A stretch of DNA of 64,000 nucleotides from Actinomycetes bacterium (GTDB lineage Bacteria; Actinomycetota; Actinomycetes; Mycobacteriales; Mycobacteriaceae). The stretch spans positions 1-64,000 of the forward strand of contig JAEXZY010000007.1 in NCBI GenBank assembly GCA_023404955.1, given 5' to 3'. The notes under the pieces were generated by a model, which was not told the DNA's origin, made no database searches, and saw only the letters and a list, made by a program, of their open reading frames with translations. Each line of letters begins with the position of its first letter. Positions within the stretch are counted from its first letter, which is position 1. Positions 45,562 to 54,003 of the stretch are shown in pieces. Both the position numbers and the translations under genes were made by a program.

Positions 45562-47549
45562 AGGCCGGCCACCGCGGCCCGGCCGAAGGCGCACGGCACC
45601 GCACGGGCCAACCGGGTGAGCGTCTCACCGGCGCGCGGATCGCCGAGGGCCACCGCGTCGGCCGCCGCGCGCAGCGCCACCGCCTGCTGCCCGCCCCGCT
45701 CAGCGGCCTTGACGGCATCCCGGGCCGCCGCGACAGCGCCGTGGGTGTCCCGGCGCGCCGACATCGTCCACGCCCGCGCCAACGCCAACTCGGGCGCGAA
45801 CAGCATCGACTTGAGGCCGTGCCGAGACTCGGCCCGCGACAATGCTTTTCCCGCCTCAATCGTCTCGCCGAGCCGGCCGAGTGCCTGCGTCAACAGCATC
45901 CACGCCAGCGGCCCCCACGAGTACCCGGTCGGCGCCAGCGTGGCGGCGGACTGCCGCAACAGTGCCGCCGCCTGCGCCGTCTCACCGGTCGCGATCAGCA
46001 GGTCGGCCACCAGCACCTCGCCGATCGCGCGGCCGGGCTGGCGGCGCTGCGCGAAATCGGTCAGGTGCCGCGCCAGCTCCAACGCGCGCTCGGGCTCCCC
46101 GGTCATCAGCAGCGCGGTCGTCTGGCCGAAGCCACTCGTGAACCGCAGCAGGCCCGGCTGACCGGCCGACATCGCCCGCTCAGCCAAAGCGTCGACATCG
46201 GCGAACCGCCCCGTGCGCGCTGCGCACAGTGCCGCCGCCGAACCCGCCCAACCGATTGCGGTGTCATCGGCGGCCGACGAGCCGAGCACCTCGTCGGCGA
46301 GCTCGACGGCCTTACCGAGATTGCCGGCGTTCATCGCGAACGTCGCCGACAGCGCATCCAGTGTGGTGCGCCCGGTCGGCGAGCTCACCTTGCCGCGGGT
46401 GGTCTGCAGGAACGCCGTCGCGCGCTCCGGTTCCGACAGCATCCAGAACTGGTTGGCCGCCGTCGGCAGCGCCCACGCGAGCAATTCGTCCTCGGTCAGC
46501 TGCCCCGGGTCCACGTCGGCCAGTACGGCGTCGGCGTCGCGGCCGCGGCCCTGCCAGGCCAGTGCGTAGCCGACAGTGAGGCGGGCGCCCAGATTCGGCG
46601 CCTGGGCCAGCGCCGCCTGCCCCAGCCGCTCGGAGAGTTCCAGATCGCCGAGCCGCAGCGCATCCGCGGCCGCCGCGCACACCTGTGCGACGGGGGGCGG
46701 CTCGTCGCTGTCCACCGCCAACGCCGCCAGCCGTAACCGCGCGACCACGCCGCGGCGACCCGCCTGCGACAGCCGAGCCACCACCGCGGTCCGCAGCCGG
46801 CGGAGCTCAGGACCGCCGAGCGCCGCGCGCACCGCGTCGCAGAACAGCGGATGCGCCGGACGCACGCCGTCGTCGTCGACCGAGATCACCCCGGCCGCCG
46901 CGGCGTCGTCGACCGCGCGGGCACTGGTCAACACCGCGACATCCTCGAGACTCAGCGGATCGCACACCGCGAGGTACTCGAGTACCCGGCGCGCCTGCGG
47001 GCTCACCGCGTCGACGAAGTCGACCACGTGGGCCATCAACCGGTCGTCGTCGTGTCCGGGCGGGTCGAGGTCGATGCGGGACACCAGGCCGTCGCGCCAC
47101 AGCGCACTGACCTCGGCGGGCACCGGGTTCGCCGAGACGCTGGCCGAGAGCAGGAGGCGCACCGTCGCGCTGACCGCCAGCTGATAGATCAGTGCGGCCG
47201 ACAGCGGATCGAGCAGGTGCGCATCGTCGACCACGAGCAGCCGGCCGTCGCCGAGGCGTTTCCTCGCTGCCCGAAGGACGGCCGCCGTCTTACCGGTGTC
47301 GGGCACGTCGAGGAGATGTTCGACGGCGGCGAACGGGATCGCCGTGCGCGTCGCCGTCGCACGCACCCAGTCCACCCGGGGAACATCGGACGCCAGTCGC
47401 TCGGCAGCCCGACGCAACAGCCACGTCTTACCAACCCCGGCGGGCCCGATCAGCGCCGCGCCCGAGCGGTCGCGCACACCGGCGTCCAGCTGTGCCAGCG
47501 CGGGTTCGTCGGGTGCGGTCACCCAGGTGACAGGCGCGGGCACGGGCAC
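45558..47549 (-). CDS. LuxR/LAL-like STAND ATPase lacking the DNA-binding domain (Rv1204c-like)
   Basis: 663 aa with a GTG start. The N-terminal P-loop ATPase has Walker A GPAGVGKTW near residue 35 and Walker B LLVVDDAHLLD near 105. A long all-helical TPR-like C-terminal half follows. It resembles large ATP-binding LuxR regulators but ends without the terminal HTH domain. Location between dapE and the LOG gene agrees with Rv1204c. Its job is unknown; it may be a sensor working through another protein. Confidence 0.75.
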   Translation of the reverse strand: MPVPAPVTWVTAPDEPALAQLDAGVRDRSGAALIGPAGVGKTWLLRRAAERLASDVPRVDWVRATATRTAIPFAAVEHLLDVPDTGKTAAVLRAARKRLGDGRLLVVDDAHLLDPLSAALIYQLAVSATVRLLLSASVSANPVPAEVSALWRDGLVSRIDLDPPGHDDDRLMAHVVDFVDAVSPQARRVLEYLAVCDPLSLEDVAVLTSARAVDDAAAAGVISVDDDGVRPAHPLFCDAVRAALGGPELRRLRTAVVARLSQAGRRGVVARLRLAALAVDSDEPPPVAQVCAAAADALRLGDLELSERLGQAALAQAPNLGARLTVGYALAWQGRGRDADAVLADVDPGQLTEDELLAWALPTAANQFWMLSEPERATAFLQTTRGKVSSPTGRTTLDALSATFAMNAGNLGKAVELADEVLGSSAADDTAIGWAGSAAALCAARTGRFADVDALAERAMSAGQPGLLRFTSGFGQTTALLMTGEPERALELARHLTDFAQRRQPGRAIGEVLVADLLIATGETAQAAALLRQSAATLAPTGYSWGPLAWMLLTQALGRLGETIEAGKALSRAESRHGLKSMLFAPELALARAWTMSARRDTHGAVAAARDAVKAAERGGQQAVALRAAADAVALGDPRAGETLTRLARAVPCAFGRAAVAGL

Positions 47550-47555
47550 CGGCTC

Positions 47556-47561
47556 AGCCTA
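47556..47561 (-). promoter_or_regulatory. -10 box TAGGCT for the LAL-like ATPase gene
   Basis: On the minus strand TAGGCT is followed after 6 nt by the GTG at 47549. It is 4 bp from the opposite-strand -10 box of the LOG gene. Confidence 0.5.
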
Positions 47562-47565
47562 TGGC

Positions 47566-47571
47566 TAAGTT
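47566..47571 (+). promoter_or_regulatory. -10 box TAAGTT for a leaderless LOG-family transcript
   Basis: TAAGTT ends 7 nt before the GTG at 47579. No ribosome binding site is visible. Confidence 0.5.
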
Positions 47572-47578
47572 TTAGGTC

Positions 47579-48136
47579 GTGTCCCCAGAACCCGATCGCG
47601 GATGGGCCGTCTGCGTGTACTGCGCCTCGGGCCCCACCGAACCCCGCCTGCTCGACCTGGCCCGGCGTCTCGGCGCGGCGATCGCCGACCGCGGGTGGAC
47701 GCTCGTCTCCGGCGGCGGCAACGTCTCGGCGATGGGGGAGGTGGCCGCGGCGGCCCGCTCCCACGGCGGCCGCACCGTGGGGGTGATTCCCAAGGCGCTG
47801 GTCCACCGCGAGGTGGCCGACACCGAGGCCGACGAGCTCGTGGTCACCGACACGATGCGGGAACGCAAACAGGTCATGGAGGACCGCGCCGACGCGTTCA
47901 TCGCCCTGCCAGGCGGCATCGGCACCCTCGAGGAATTCTTCGAAGCCTGGACAGCGGGCTATTTGGGTATGCACACCAAGCCGATCGTGATGCTCGACAC
48001 ATGGGGGCACTACGAGGGGCTCCTGGACTGGCTACGCGGGCTGGTCCAGAGCGGCTATGTCGCCGAGGGCGCGCTGGCGCGCCTGCACGTCGTCGACGAC
48101 ATCAATGCTGCTCTGGCCGCATGCGCACCGGGCTAG
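47579..48136 (+). CDS. LOG-family cytokinin-type 5'-monophosphate phosphoribohydrolase (Rv1205-like)
   Basis: 185 aa with a GTG start. The Rossmann-like fold carries LVSGGGNVSAMGEVA near residue 45, the MRERK segment near 95 and the diagnostic PGGIGTLEEFFEAW near 111-124. LOG enzymes release free cytokinin bases from riboside monophosphates; in M. tuberculosis Rv1205 has been linked to cytokinin accumulation. Context between Rv1204c-like and fadD6 genes is the same. Confidence 0.92.
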   Translation: MSPEPDRGWAVCVYCASGPTEPRLLDLARRLGAAIADRGWTLVSGGGNVSAMGEVAAAARSHGGRTVGVIPKALVHREVADTEADELVVTDTMRERKQVMEDRADAFIALPGGIGTLEEFFEAWTAGYLGMHTKPIVMLDTWGHYEGLLDWLRGLVQSGYVAEGALARLHVVDDINAALAACAPG

Positions 48137-48184
48137 GGTGACCGACAACACCACCGAGGACCGACCGAAGACAGGGGAGCGGGA

Positions 48185-49993
48185 ATGAGCGGTAAATCCG
48201 GTAAGCGGAGCAGTGTCGGGGTTCTCGACATCGCGAGCCAGGTACCGGGACTGCTGATGGACACACCGACGATCGTGCAGGGCGTCGTCACCGGATTCCT
48301 GGCCCGTCCGACAGCGAAGACCTCGATCGGCAAAGTCTTCCAGGACCGCGCGGGCCGCTACGCCGACAAGGTGTTCATCAAGTTCGAGGATGTCGAACTG
48401 ACCTACGGCGAGGCCAACGAGACGGTCAACCGCTACGCCGCCGTGCTGGCCGCCCGCGGTGTCGGCCACGGCGACGTCGTCGGTGTCATGCTGCGCAACT
48501 CCCCGGACTCGGTGCTGCTGATGCTCGCCGCGGTCAAGTGCGGCGCCATCGCGGGCATGCTCAACTACCACCAGCGCGGTGACGTGCTCTCCCACAGCCT
48601 GGGTCTACTCGAGGCGAAGGTGGTGATCGCCGAGGTCGACCTGGTCGATCCGATCACCGAGAGCGGCGCGGACACCTCCGGGTTGGTCACCGTCGACGAG
48701 ATGAAGGAGAAGGCACAGGGGGCGCCGACCAGCAACCCCGCCACCACGTCGGCGGTGCTCGCCAAGGACAAGGCGTTCTACATCTTCACCTCCGGCACCA
48801 CGGGCATGCCGAAGGCCAGCGTGATGACGCACTATCGCTGGCTGCGTGCGCTGGCCGGCTTCGGCGGCCTGGGAATGCGGCTCAACAGCAACGACACGCT
48901 GTACTGCTGCCTGCCGCTGTACCACAACAACGCGCTGACGGTCGCGCTGTCCTCGGTGCTGAACTCCGGCGCGACGCTCGCGCTGGGCAAGTCGTTCTCG
49001 GCGTCGAAGTTCTGGGACGACGTGATCCGCTACGAGGCCACCGCGTTCGTCTACATCGGTGAGATCTGCACCTACCTCCTCGGTAAGGAGGAGAAGCCGA
49101 CCGACCGCCAGCACAAGGTCCGGGTGATTGCAGGCAACGGGCTGCGGCCGGCGATCTGGGATGAGTTCACCGAACGGTTCGGCATCAAGCGGGTCTGCGA
49201 GTTCTACGCGGCCAGCGAGGGCAACACCGCGTTCGTCAACGTGCTCAACATCGACAAGACGACCGGCATCTGCCCCACCCCGGTGGCGTTCGTCGAGTAC
49301 GACGAGGAGACCGGTGACCCCAAGCGTGACGAGAACGGCCGGCTGCGGAAGGTGAAGACCGGCCAGCCGGGCCTGCTGTTGTCGAAGGTGAGCAACTTCC
49401 AGCCGTTCGACGGCTACACCGACAAAGAGGCCACCGAGAAGAAGCTGGTGCGCGATGCCTTCAAGGAAGGCGACGTCTGGTTCAACACCGGCGATCTGAT
49501 GCGTGCCCAGGGCTTCGGCCACGCCGCGTTCACCGACCGCCTCGGCGACACGTTCCGGTGGAAGGGCGAGAACGTCGCCACCACCGAGGTCGAGGCCGCG
49601 ATCTCGACGGACCCGCAGGTCGAGGAGGCCACGGTGTTCGGTGTCGAGGTGCCCGGCGCCGGTGGCCGGGCCGGTATGGCGGCCGTGCAGCTCAAGGAGG
49701 GCAAGGAGTTCGACGGCAAGTCGCTGGCCAAAGCCGCCTACGACAAGCTGCCCGGATATGCGGTGCCGCTGTTCGTCCGTGTGGTCGAGGAGCTCGCGCA
49801 CACCTCGACGTTCAAGTCGCAGAAGGGGGACCTGCGTAAGGAGGGTTACGGCAAGGCCTCCGGCGATGACGACGACTCCGAGGACGTGGAGATCGAGGAT
49901 CCGATCTACGTGCTCTCGGGCAAGGACGAGGGCTACGTCGAGTTCTACGACGAGTACCCCGAAGAGGTCGCCGCGGGCAAGAAGCCGAAGTAA
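48185..49993 (+). CDS. fadD6: FadD6, long-chain acyl-CoA synthetase (FATP/FACS family)
   Basis: 602 aa. The ATG at 48185 follows the purine-rich GGGGAGCGGGA. The AMP-binding motif FTSGTTGMPKAS is near residue 200. FATP-type FYAASEGNTAF and a GENVATTEVE segment occur further on. The C terminus has an acidic insertion (KASGDDDDSEDVEIED) near residue 560. It activates fatty acids with ATP and CoA at the membrane. Position corresponds to Rv1206. Confidence 0.93.
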   Translation: MSGKSGKRSSVGVLDIASQVPGLLMDTPTIVQGVVTGFLARPTAKTSIGKVFQDRAGRYADKVFIKFEDVELTYGEANETVNRYAAVLAARGVGHGDVVGVMLRNSPDSVLLMLAAVKCGAIAGMLNYHQRGDVLSHSLGLLEAKVVIAEVDLVDPITESGADTSGLVTVDEMKEKAQGAPTSNPATTSAVLAKDKAFYIFTSGTTGMPKASVMTHYRWLRALAGFGGLGMRLNSNDTLYCCLPLYHNNALTVALSSVLNSGATLALGKSFSASKFWDDVIRYEATAFVYIGEICTYLLGKEEKPTDRQHKVRVIAGNGLRPAIWDEFTERFGIKRVCEFYAASEGNTAFVNVLNIDKTTGICPTPVAFVEYDEETGDPKRDENGRLRKVKTGQPGLLLSKVSNFQPFDGYTDKEATEKKLVRDAFKEGDVWFNTGDLMRAQGFGHAAFTDRLGDTFRWKGENVATTEVEAAISTDPQVEEATVFGVEVPGAGGRAGMAAVQLKEGKEFDGKSLAKAAYDKLPGYAVPLFVRVVEELAHTSTFKSQKGDLRKEGYGKASGDDDDSEDVEIEDPIYVLSGKDEGYVEFYDEYPEEVAAGKKPK

Positions 49994-50001
49994 CCGTGCG
50001 G

Positions 50002-50046
50002 TTTCGGCGTGCTTGTCGTCGCTGCGCGACGGCGAGCACGCCGAAG
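50002..50046 (+). terminator. Long hairpin after fadD6
   Basis: TTCGGCGTGC (50003-50012) pairs with GCACGCCGAA (50036-50045), and pairing continues inward through GTCGTCG-like sequence with two wobble pairs to a 5-nt loop near 50022-50026. It begins 8 bp after the fadD6 stop. Confidence 0.75.
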
Positions 50047-50058
50047 TCGCTGGGTCCG

Positions 50059-50064
50059 TAGCCT
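50059..50064 (+). promoter_or_regulatory. -10 box TAGCCT for leaderless folP2
   Basis: TAGCCT ends 6 nt before the GTG at 50071, directly downstream of the fadD6 terminator. Confidence 0.6.
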
Positions 50065-50070
50065 GGGAAC

Positions 50071-50946
50071 GTGCAGTCGACGTTTCTCGGCCGGCCGGTG
50101 GCCGGTGATCGCGCGCTGATAATGGCGATCGTGAACCGGACGCCGGACTCGTTCTACGACCGCGGCGCGACGTTCACCGACGAGTCCGCCAAGGAGGCCG
50201 CCCGCCGTGTGGTCGCCGACGGCGCCGACATCGTCGACGTGGGTGGCGTCAAGGCCGGGCCCGGGCAGGTCGTGGACGTCGATGAAGAGATCGCCCGCGT
50301 CGTCCCGTTCATCGAATGGCTGCGCGACACGTTCCCCGACCAGCTGATCAGCGTCGATACCTGGCGCGCCGAAGTCGCCAAGCAGGCCTGCGCTGCGGGG
50401 GCCGACCTGATCAACGACACCTGGGGTGGTGCGGACCCCGATCTCCCGGGAGTCGCCGCCGACTTCAACGCGGGGCTGGTGTGTTCCCACACCGGCGGCG
50501 CGGTCCCGCGGACCCGGCCGTTCCGGGTGAACTACGGGATCACCGAGCGCGGAGTGGTCGATGACGTGCTCGCCGAGGTGACCGCGGCCGCCGAGAGGGC
50601 GCTGACCCACGGTGTCCGGCGCGACGGCATTCTCATCGATCCGACCCACGATTTCGGCAAGAACACTTACCACGGTCTTAGTTTGTTGCGCCACGTGAAA
50701 GAGCTTGTAAACACTGGATGGCCCGTCCTGATGGCCCTGAGCAACAAGGATTTCGTCGGGGAGACTCTGGGTGTGGGACTCACCGAGCGCCTGGAGGGCA
50801 CCCTGGCAGCGACCGCACTCGCGGCCGCCGAGGGAGCAGCCATGTTTCGTGTGCACGAGGTGGGCCCCACACGTCGGGTACTGGACATGGTGGCGTCGAT
50901 CAACGGCGTCCGTCCGCCACAACGCACGGTGAGGGGACTGGCATGA
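50071..50946 (+). CDS. folP2: FolP2, dihydropteroate synthase homologue
   Basis: 291 aa with a GTG start. The TIM barrel begins with the DHPS signature IMAIVNRTPDSFYD and contains DVGGVKAGPG and LINDTWGG. True enzymes read VNVTPDSFSDGG at the first motif, and the mycobacterial FolP2 proteins differ there. The M. tuberculosis counterpart Rv1207 has been reported to lack dihydropteroate synthase activity. Its ATGA overlap with gpgS suggests a role tied to methylglucose lipopolysaccharide synthesis, although that is inference. Confidence 0.9.
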   Translation: MQSTFLGRPVAGDRALIMAIVNRTPDSFYDRGATFTDESAKEAARRVVADGADIVDVGGVKAGPGQVVDVDEEIARVVPFIEWLRDTFPDQLISVDTWRAEVAKQACAAGADLINDTWGGADPDLPGVAADFNAGLVCSHTGGAVPRTRPFRVNYGITERGVVDDVLAEVTAAAERALTHGVRRDGILIDPTHDFGKNTYHGLSLLRHVKELVNTGWPVLMALSNKDFVGETLGVGLTERLEGTLAATALAAAEGAAMFRVHEVGPTRRVLDMVASINGVRPPQRTVRGLA

Positions 50947-51902
50947 CGGTCTTGAGTGAGCGCGTCACGGGAATGGGCCCCCAGGGAATGGCCGAGCATC
51001 GCTGGTTGACCGACCACAGCTGGAGCCGTCCGGCTTGGACGGTTGCCGAGCTGGAGGCCGCGAAAAAGGGCCGCACCGTGTCGGTGGTGCTCCCTGCACT
51101 GAACGAAGAGGAGACCGTCGCGGGCGTGGTCGAGACGATCACACCGCTGCTCGGTGGATTGGTCGACGAGCTCGTGGTGCTCGATTCCGGGTCCACCGAC
51201 GACACCGAGATCCGCGCCTTGGCGGCCGGGGCGCGGGTGATCAGCCGCGAGGCCGCACTGCCCGAGGTGGCGCCCCAGCCGGGCAAGGGCGAGGTGCTGT
51301 GGCGTTCGCTGGCCGCGACCACCGGTGATCTGATCGCGTTCGTCGATTCCGATCTGCTCGATCCGGACCCGATGTTCGTGCCCAAGCTGCTCGGCCCGTT
51401 GCTCACCGCCGACGGCGTGCACCTGGTGAAAGGTTTCTACCGACGCCCGCTCAAGGTCAGTGGCCGCGAGGACGCCAACGGAGGCGGGCGCGTCACCGAG
51501 CTGGTGGCCCGGCCGCTGCTGGCCGCGTTGCGGCCCGAGCTGACCTGCCTGTACCAGCCGCTGGGCGGGGAGTACGCCGGCACCAGGGAGCTGCTGACCG
51601 CGGTGCCGTTCGCGCCCGGTTACGGGGTGGAGATCGGCCTGCTGGTCGACGCCTACGACCGGCTGGGTCTCGACGGGATCGCACAGGTCAACCTCGGTGT
51701 GCGCACCCACCGCAACCGTCCGCTGACCGAGTTGGCCTCGATGAGCCGCCAGGTCATCGCGACGCTGCTGCAGCGCTGCGGCATCCCCGATTCCGGGGTC
51801 GGCCTGACGCAGTTCTTCGCCGACGGCGAGGACTACACGCCGCGTACGTCGTCGGTCTCGCTGGACGACCGGCCCCCGATGGTGACGTTGCGCCCCCGCT
51901 GA
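50943..51902 (+). CDS. gpgS: Glucosyl-3-phosphoglycerate synthase
   Basis: 319 aa. The ATG overlaps the folP2 stop as ATGA, which fixes the start. It is a GT81 family glycosyltransferase with VVLPALNEEETV near residue 48, the LDSGSTDDT segment and the metal-binding FVDSDLLD near 135. It transfers glucose from a nucleotide sugar to 3-phosphoglycerate, the first step of methylglucose lipopolysaccharides that bind fatty acyl chains in mycobacteria. Position equals Rv1208. Confidence 0.95.
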   Translation: MTVLSERVTGMGPQGMAEHRWLTDHSWSRPAWTVAELEAAKKGRTVSVVLPALNEEETVAGVVETITPLLGGLVDELVVLDSGSTDDTEIRALAAGARVISREAALPEVAPQPGKGEVLWRSLAATTGDLIAFVDSDLLDPDPMFVPKLLGPLLTADGVHLVKGFYRRPLKVSGREDANGGGRVTELVARPLLAALRPELTCLYQPLGGEYAGTRELLTAVPFAPGYGVEIGLLVDAYDRLGLDGIAQVNLGVRTHRNRPLTELASMSRQVIATLLQRCGIPDSGVGLTQFFADGEDYTPRTSSVSLDDRPPMVTLRPR

Positions 51903-51940
51903 CATCTGCGGCTGACACTGATCTTGTCGGTGCGGTCAGG

Positions 51941-51946
51941 CAGTAT
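51941..51946 (+). promoter_or_regulatory. Possible -10 box CAGTAT for the DivIVA-like gene
   Basis: CAGTAT ends 6 nt before the GTG at 51953. It departs from TANNNT at its first base, so it is weaker than others in this window. Confidence 0.3.
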
Positions 51947-51952
51947 CGACGT

Positions 51953-52264
51953 GTGACGCTCGTTCTGCTGTACCTCGTCGTGCTGGTGCTCGTCGGCATC
52001 GTGCTGTTCGCGATCGGCAGTGTGCTGTTCGGCCGGGGTGAGGTGCTGCCGCCGCTGCCGCAGGCCACCACGGCCACCTCGCTGCCCGCCAGTGAGATCA
52101 CCGGTGCGGACGTCGAGGCGCTCAAGTTCACCCAGACGCTGCGGGGTTACAAGGCCAGTGAGGTCGACTGGGCGCTCGAGCGCCTGGGTCGGGAAATCGA
52201 TCAACTCCGCGCGGAGCTCGCACAAGTGCAGGAACCGCGCGACGTCCCGCAGCACGGGACATGA
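51953..52264 (+). CDS. Small membrane protein with DivIVA-like domain (Rv1209-like)
   Basis: 103 aa with a GTG start. One membrane helix at residues ~3-24 is followed by a linker and, from ~47 on, a DivIVA-like segment (ITGADVEALKFTQTLRGYKA) with a coiled coil. DivIVA domains sense membrane curvature or polar sites in the cell envelope. The stop overlaps tag (ATGA). Confidence 0.8.
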   Translation: MTLVLLYLVVLVLVGIVLFAIGSVLFGRGEVLPPLPQATTATSLPASEITGADVEALKFTQTLRGYKASEVDWALERLGREIDQLRAELAQVQEPRDVPQHGT

Positions 52265-52851
52265 CGGTCACGGCCGACGGTCGGGTCCGGTGCGGCTGGA
52301 TCGACGAGGCGCGCCTGTCGGACGAGGACTTCGTGCTCTACCGCGATTATCACGACACCGAGTGGGGGCGGCCGCTGCGCGATTCGGGTGCGCTGTTCGA
52401 GCGGATCAGCCTCGAAGCGTTCCAGAGCGGTCTGTCGTGGCTCATCATCCTGCGCAAGCGCGAGAACTTCCGTGCCGCATTCGACGGATTCGACGCCGAG
52501 CGGGTCGCCCGCTACACCGAGCGCGACGTCGAGCGGCTGATGTCCGATGCAGGCATCGTGCGCAACCGATCCAAGATCGAGGCCACCATCGCCAATGCGC
52601 GCGCCGCCATCGACCTCGTCGACGCGGGCGGGGACCTGGCCGAGCTGCTGTGGTCCTTCGCTCCCGCTGACCGGCCACGGCCCGCCGACCTGTCCGGGGT
52701 GCCGGCCACATCGCCGGAATCGATTGCGATGGCCAAAGAGCTCAAACGGCGCGGATTCCGGTTCGTCGGCCCGACGACGGCGTACGCGCTGATGCAGGCG
52801 ACCGGCATGGTGGATGACCACGTCGCCGACTGTTGGGTGCCACGCGCATGA
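52261..52851 (+). CDS. tag: DNA-3-methyladenine glycosylase I
   Basis: 196 aa. The ATG overlaps the preceding stop. The Tag family starts with CGWIDEARLSDEDFVLYRDY and contains the zinc-binding Cys and a FERISLEAFQSGLSWLIIL segment, then the helix-hairpin region near KRRGFRFVGPTTAYALMQA. It removes 3-methyladenine from alkylated DNA. Position matches Rv1210 (tagA). It overlaps the following methyltransferase as ATGA. Confidence 0.93.
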   Translation: MTVTADGRVRCGWIDEARLSDEDFVLYRDYHDTEWGRPLRDSGALFERISLEAFQSGLSWLIILRKRENFRAAFDGFDAERVARYTERDVERLMSDAGIVRNRSKIEATIANARAAIDLVDAGGDLAELLWSFAPADRPRPADLSGVPATSPESIAMAKELKRRGFRFVGPTTAYALMQATGMVDDHVADCWVPRA

Positions 52852-53678
52852 GCGCCGAGGCGGTCGCCCGCACTGCGCTCGTCGTGGCCGCCATTCGAGC
52901 CCGCGAGTCGGCGCAGGAGCAGCCGTTGTTCCACGATCCGTTCGCGGCACGCCTGGCTGGGCCGGCCGGCCGGGATGCGCTGGCGGGCATGGTTGCGCAG
53001 GCCGGTGAGCAATCGACGGTGCAGATCGTGGTGCGCACCCGGTTCTGGGACCAGGCGCTGCTGCGGGCGGCACAGTCCGCCCACCAGGTCGTCCTGCTGG
53101 CGGCAGGCATGGACGCCCGCGCGTTCCGGCTGCCGTGGCCGTCTGAGACGACGGTCTTCGAGGTGGATCAGCCCGCCGTCATCGCGGCCAAGAATGCAGC
53201 GTTGTCAGGGGAGCAGCCCCGCTGCACACGGGTGGCCCTCGGCGCCGACCTGGCCGAGGGGGACTGGCCGGCGGCGTTGACGGCGTCAGGGCTGAATCCC
53301 CGTCAGCCCAGCGCGTGGTTGATCGAAGGCCTGTTGCAGTACCTCGACGAACCGGCGGTGCGCACCCTGTTACGCCGGGTCGACGCGCTGTCGGCGCCCG
53401 GATCGGTGCTGCTGTTCGACGTCGTGAGCCGAGCTCTGCTCACGTCGCCGGTCCTGGCGGAGGTGCTCGAAGCGATGGCTGCCGCCGGCTCACCGTGGCT
53501 GTTCGGCAGCGACGACCCCGGCGGGCTGGTCGAGCCGCTGGGCTGGTCCGCTGCAGTCACCGACATGACCGAGCCGGGCATCGCCTATGGACGGTGGCAG
53601 ACCGGCGATGCCCCCGTCGGCGGCGGGTACTTCGTCGAGGCGCACGCGCGCCGAGAGGAGCCGAAGGCGCAGCTATAG
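52848..53678 (+). CDS. SAM-dependent methyltransferase of the leucine carboxyl methyltransferase-like family
   Basis: 276 aa. The ATG overlaps the tag stop as ATGA, fixing the start. The family shows SAEAVARTALVVAAIRARES at its start, then FHDPFAARLAG, the motif-I LLAAGMDARAFRL near residue 85, and WLIEGLLQYL. Mycobacteria encode many such TIGR00027-type proteins with unknown substrates. Co-transcription with a DNA repair gene does not by itself say what it methylates. Confidence 0.85.
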   Translation: MSAEAVARTALVVAAIRARESAQEQPLFHDPFAARLAGPAGRDALAGMVAQAGEQSTVQIVVRTRFWDQALLRAAQSAHQVVLLAAGMDARAFRLPWPSETTVFEVDQPAVIAAKNAALSGEQPRCTRVALGADLAEGDWPAALTASGLNPRQPSAWLIEGLLQYLDEPAVRTLLRRVDALSAPGSVLLFDVVSRALLTSPVLAEVLEAMAAAGSPWLFGSDDPGGLVEPLGWSAAVTDMTEPGIAYGRWQTGDAPVGGGYFVEAHARREEPKAQL

Positions 53679-53823
53679 CGGGTCTTTGCACACGAGGCGA
53701 CGTGGATAGGGAACAATGGACGTCTGAAGCAGTTCAGCGCCGATGCTGTCAGCGTTCGACGTCATCGGTGCGTGCACGACCAATCGGGCCCTGACGGGCA
53801 CGCCCATGTGGAGGAGGCACTCG

Positions 53824-53991
53824 ATGGCGGCGATGAAGCCCCGGACCGGCGACGGTCCACTGGAAGCAACCAAGGAGGGGCGCGGCATCGTGATGCGGGT
53901 ACCACTGGAAGGCGGTGGACGGCTGGTCGTCGAGCTGACTCCCGATGAGGCGGCCGCCCTCGGCGACGAACTCAAGGGCGTCACCAGCTAG
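53824..53991 (+). CDS. DUF3117 small protein (Rv1211-like)
   Basis: 55 aa. The ATG at 53824 has GGAGG 7 nt upstream; an in-frame upstream extension is open but has no such site. The MAAMKPRTGDGPLEATKEGR beginning is characteristic of DUF3117, conserved across actinobacteria, and the acidic end is VVELTPDEAAALGDEL. No function is known. It converges on glgM. Confidence 0.88.
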   Translation: MAAMKPRTGDGPLEATKEGRGIVMRVPLEGGGRLVVELTPDEAAALGDELKGVTS

Positions 53992-54003
53992 CGCGCCGGG
54001 CGC

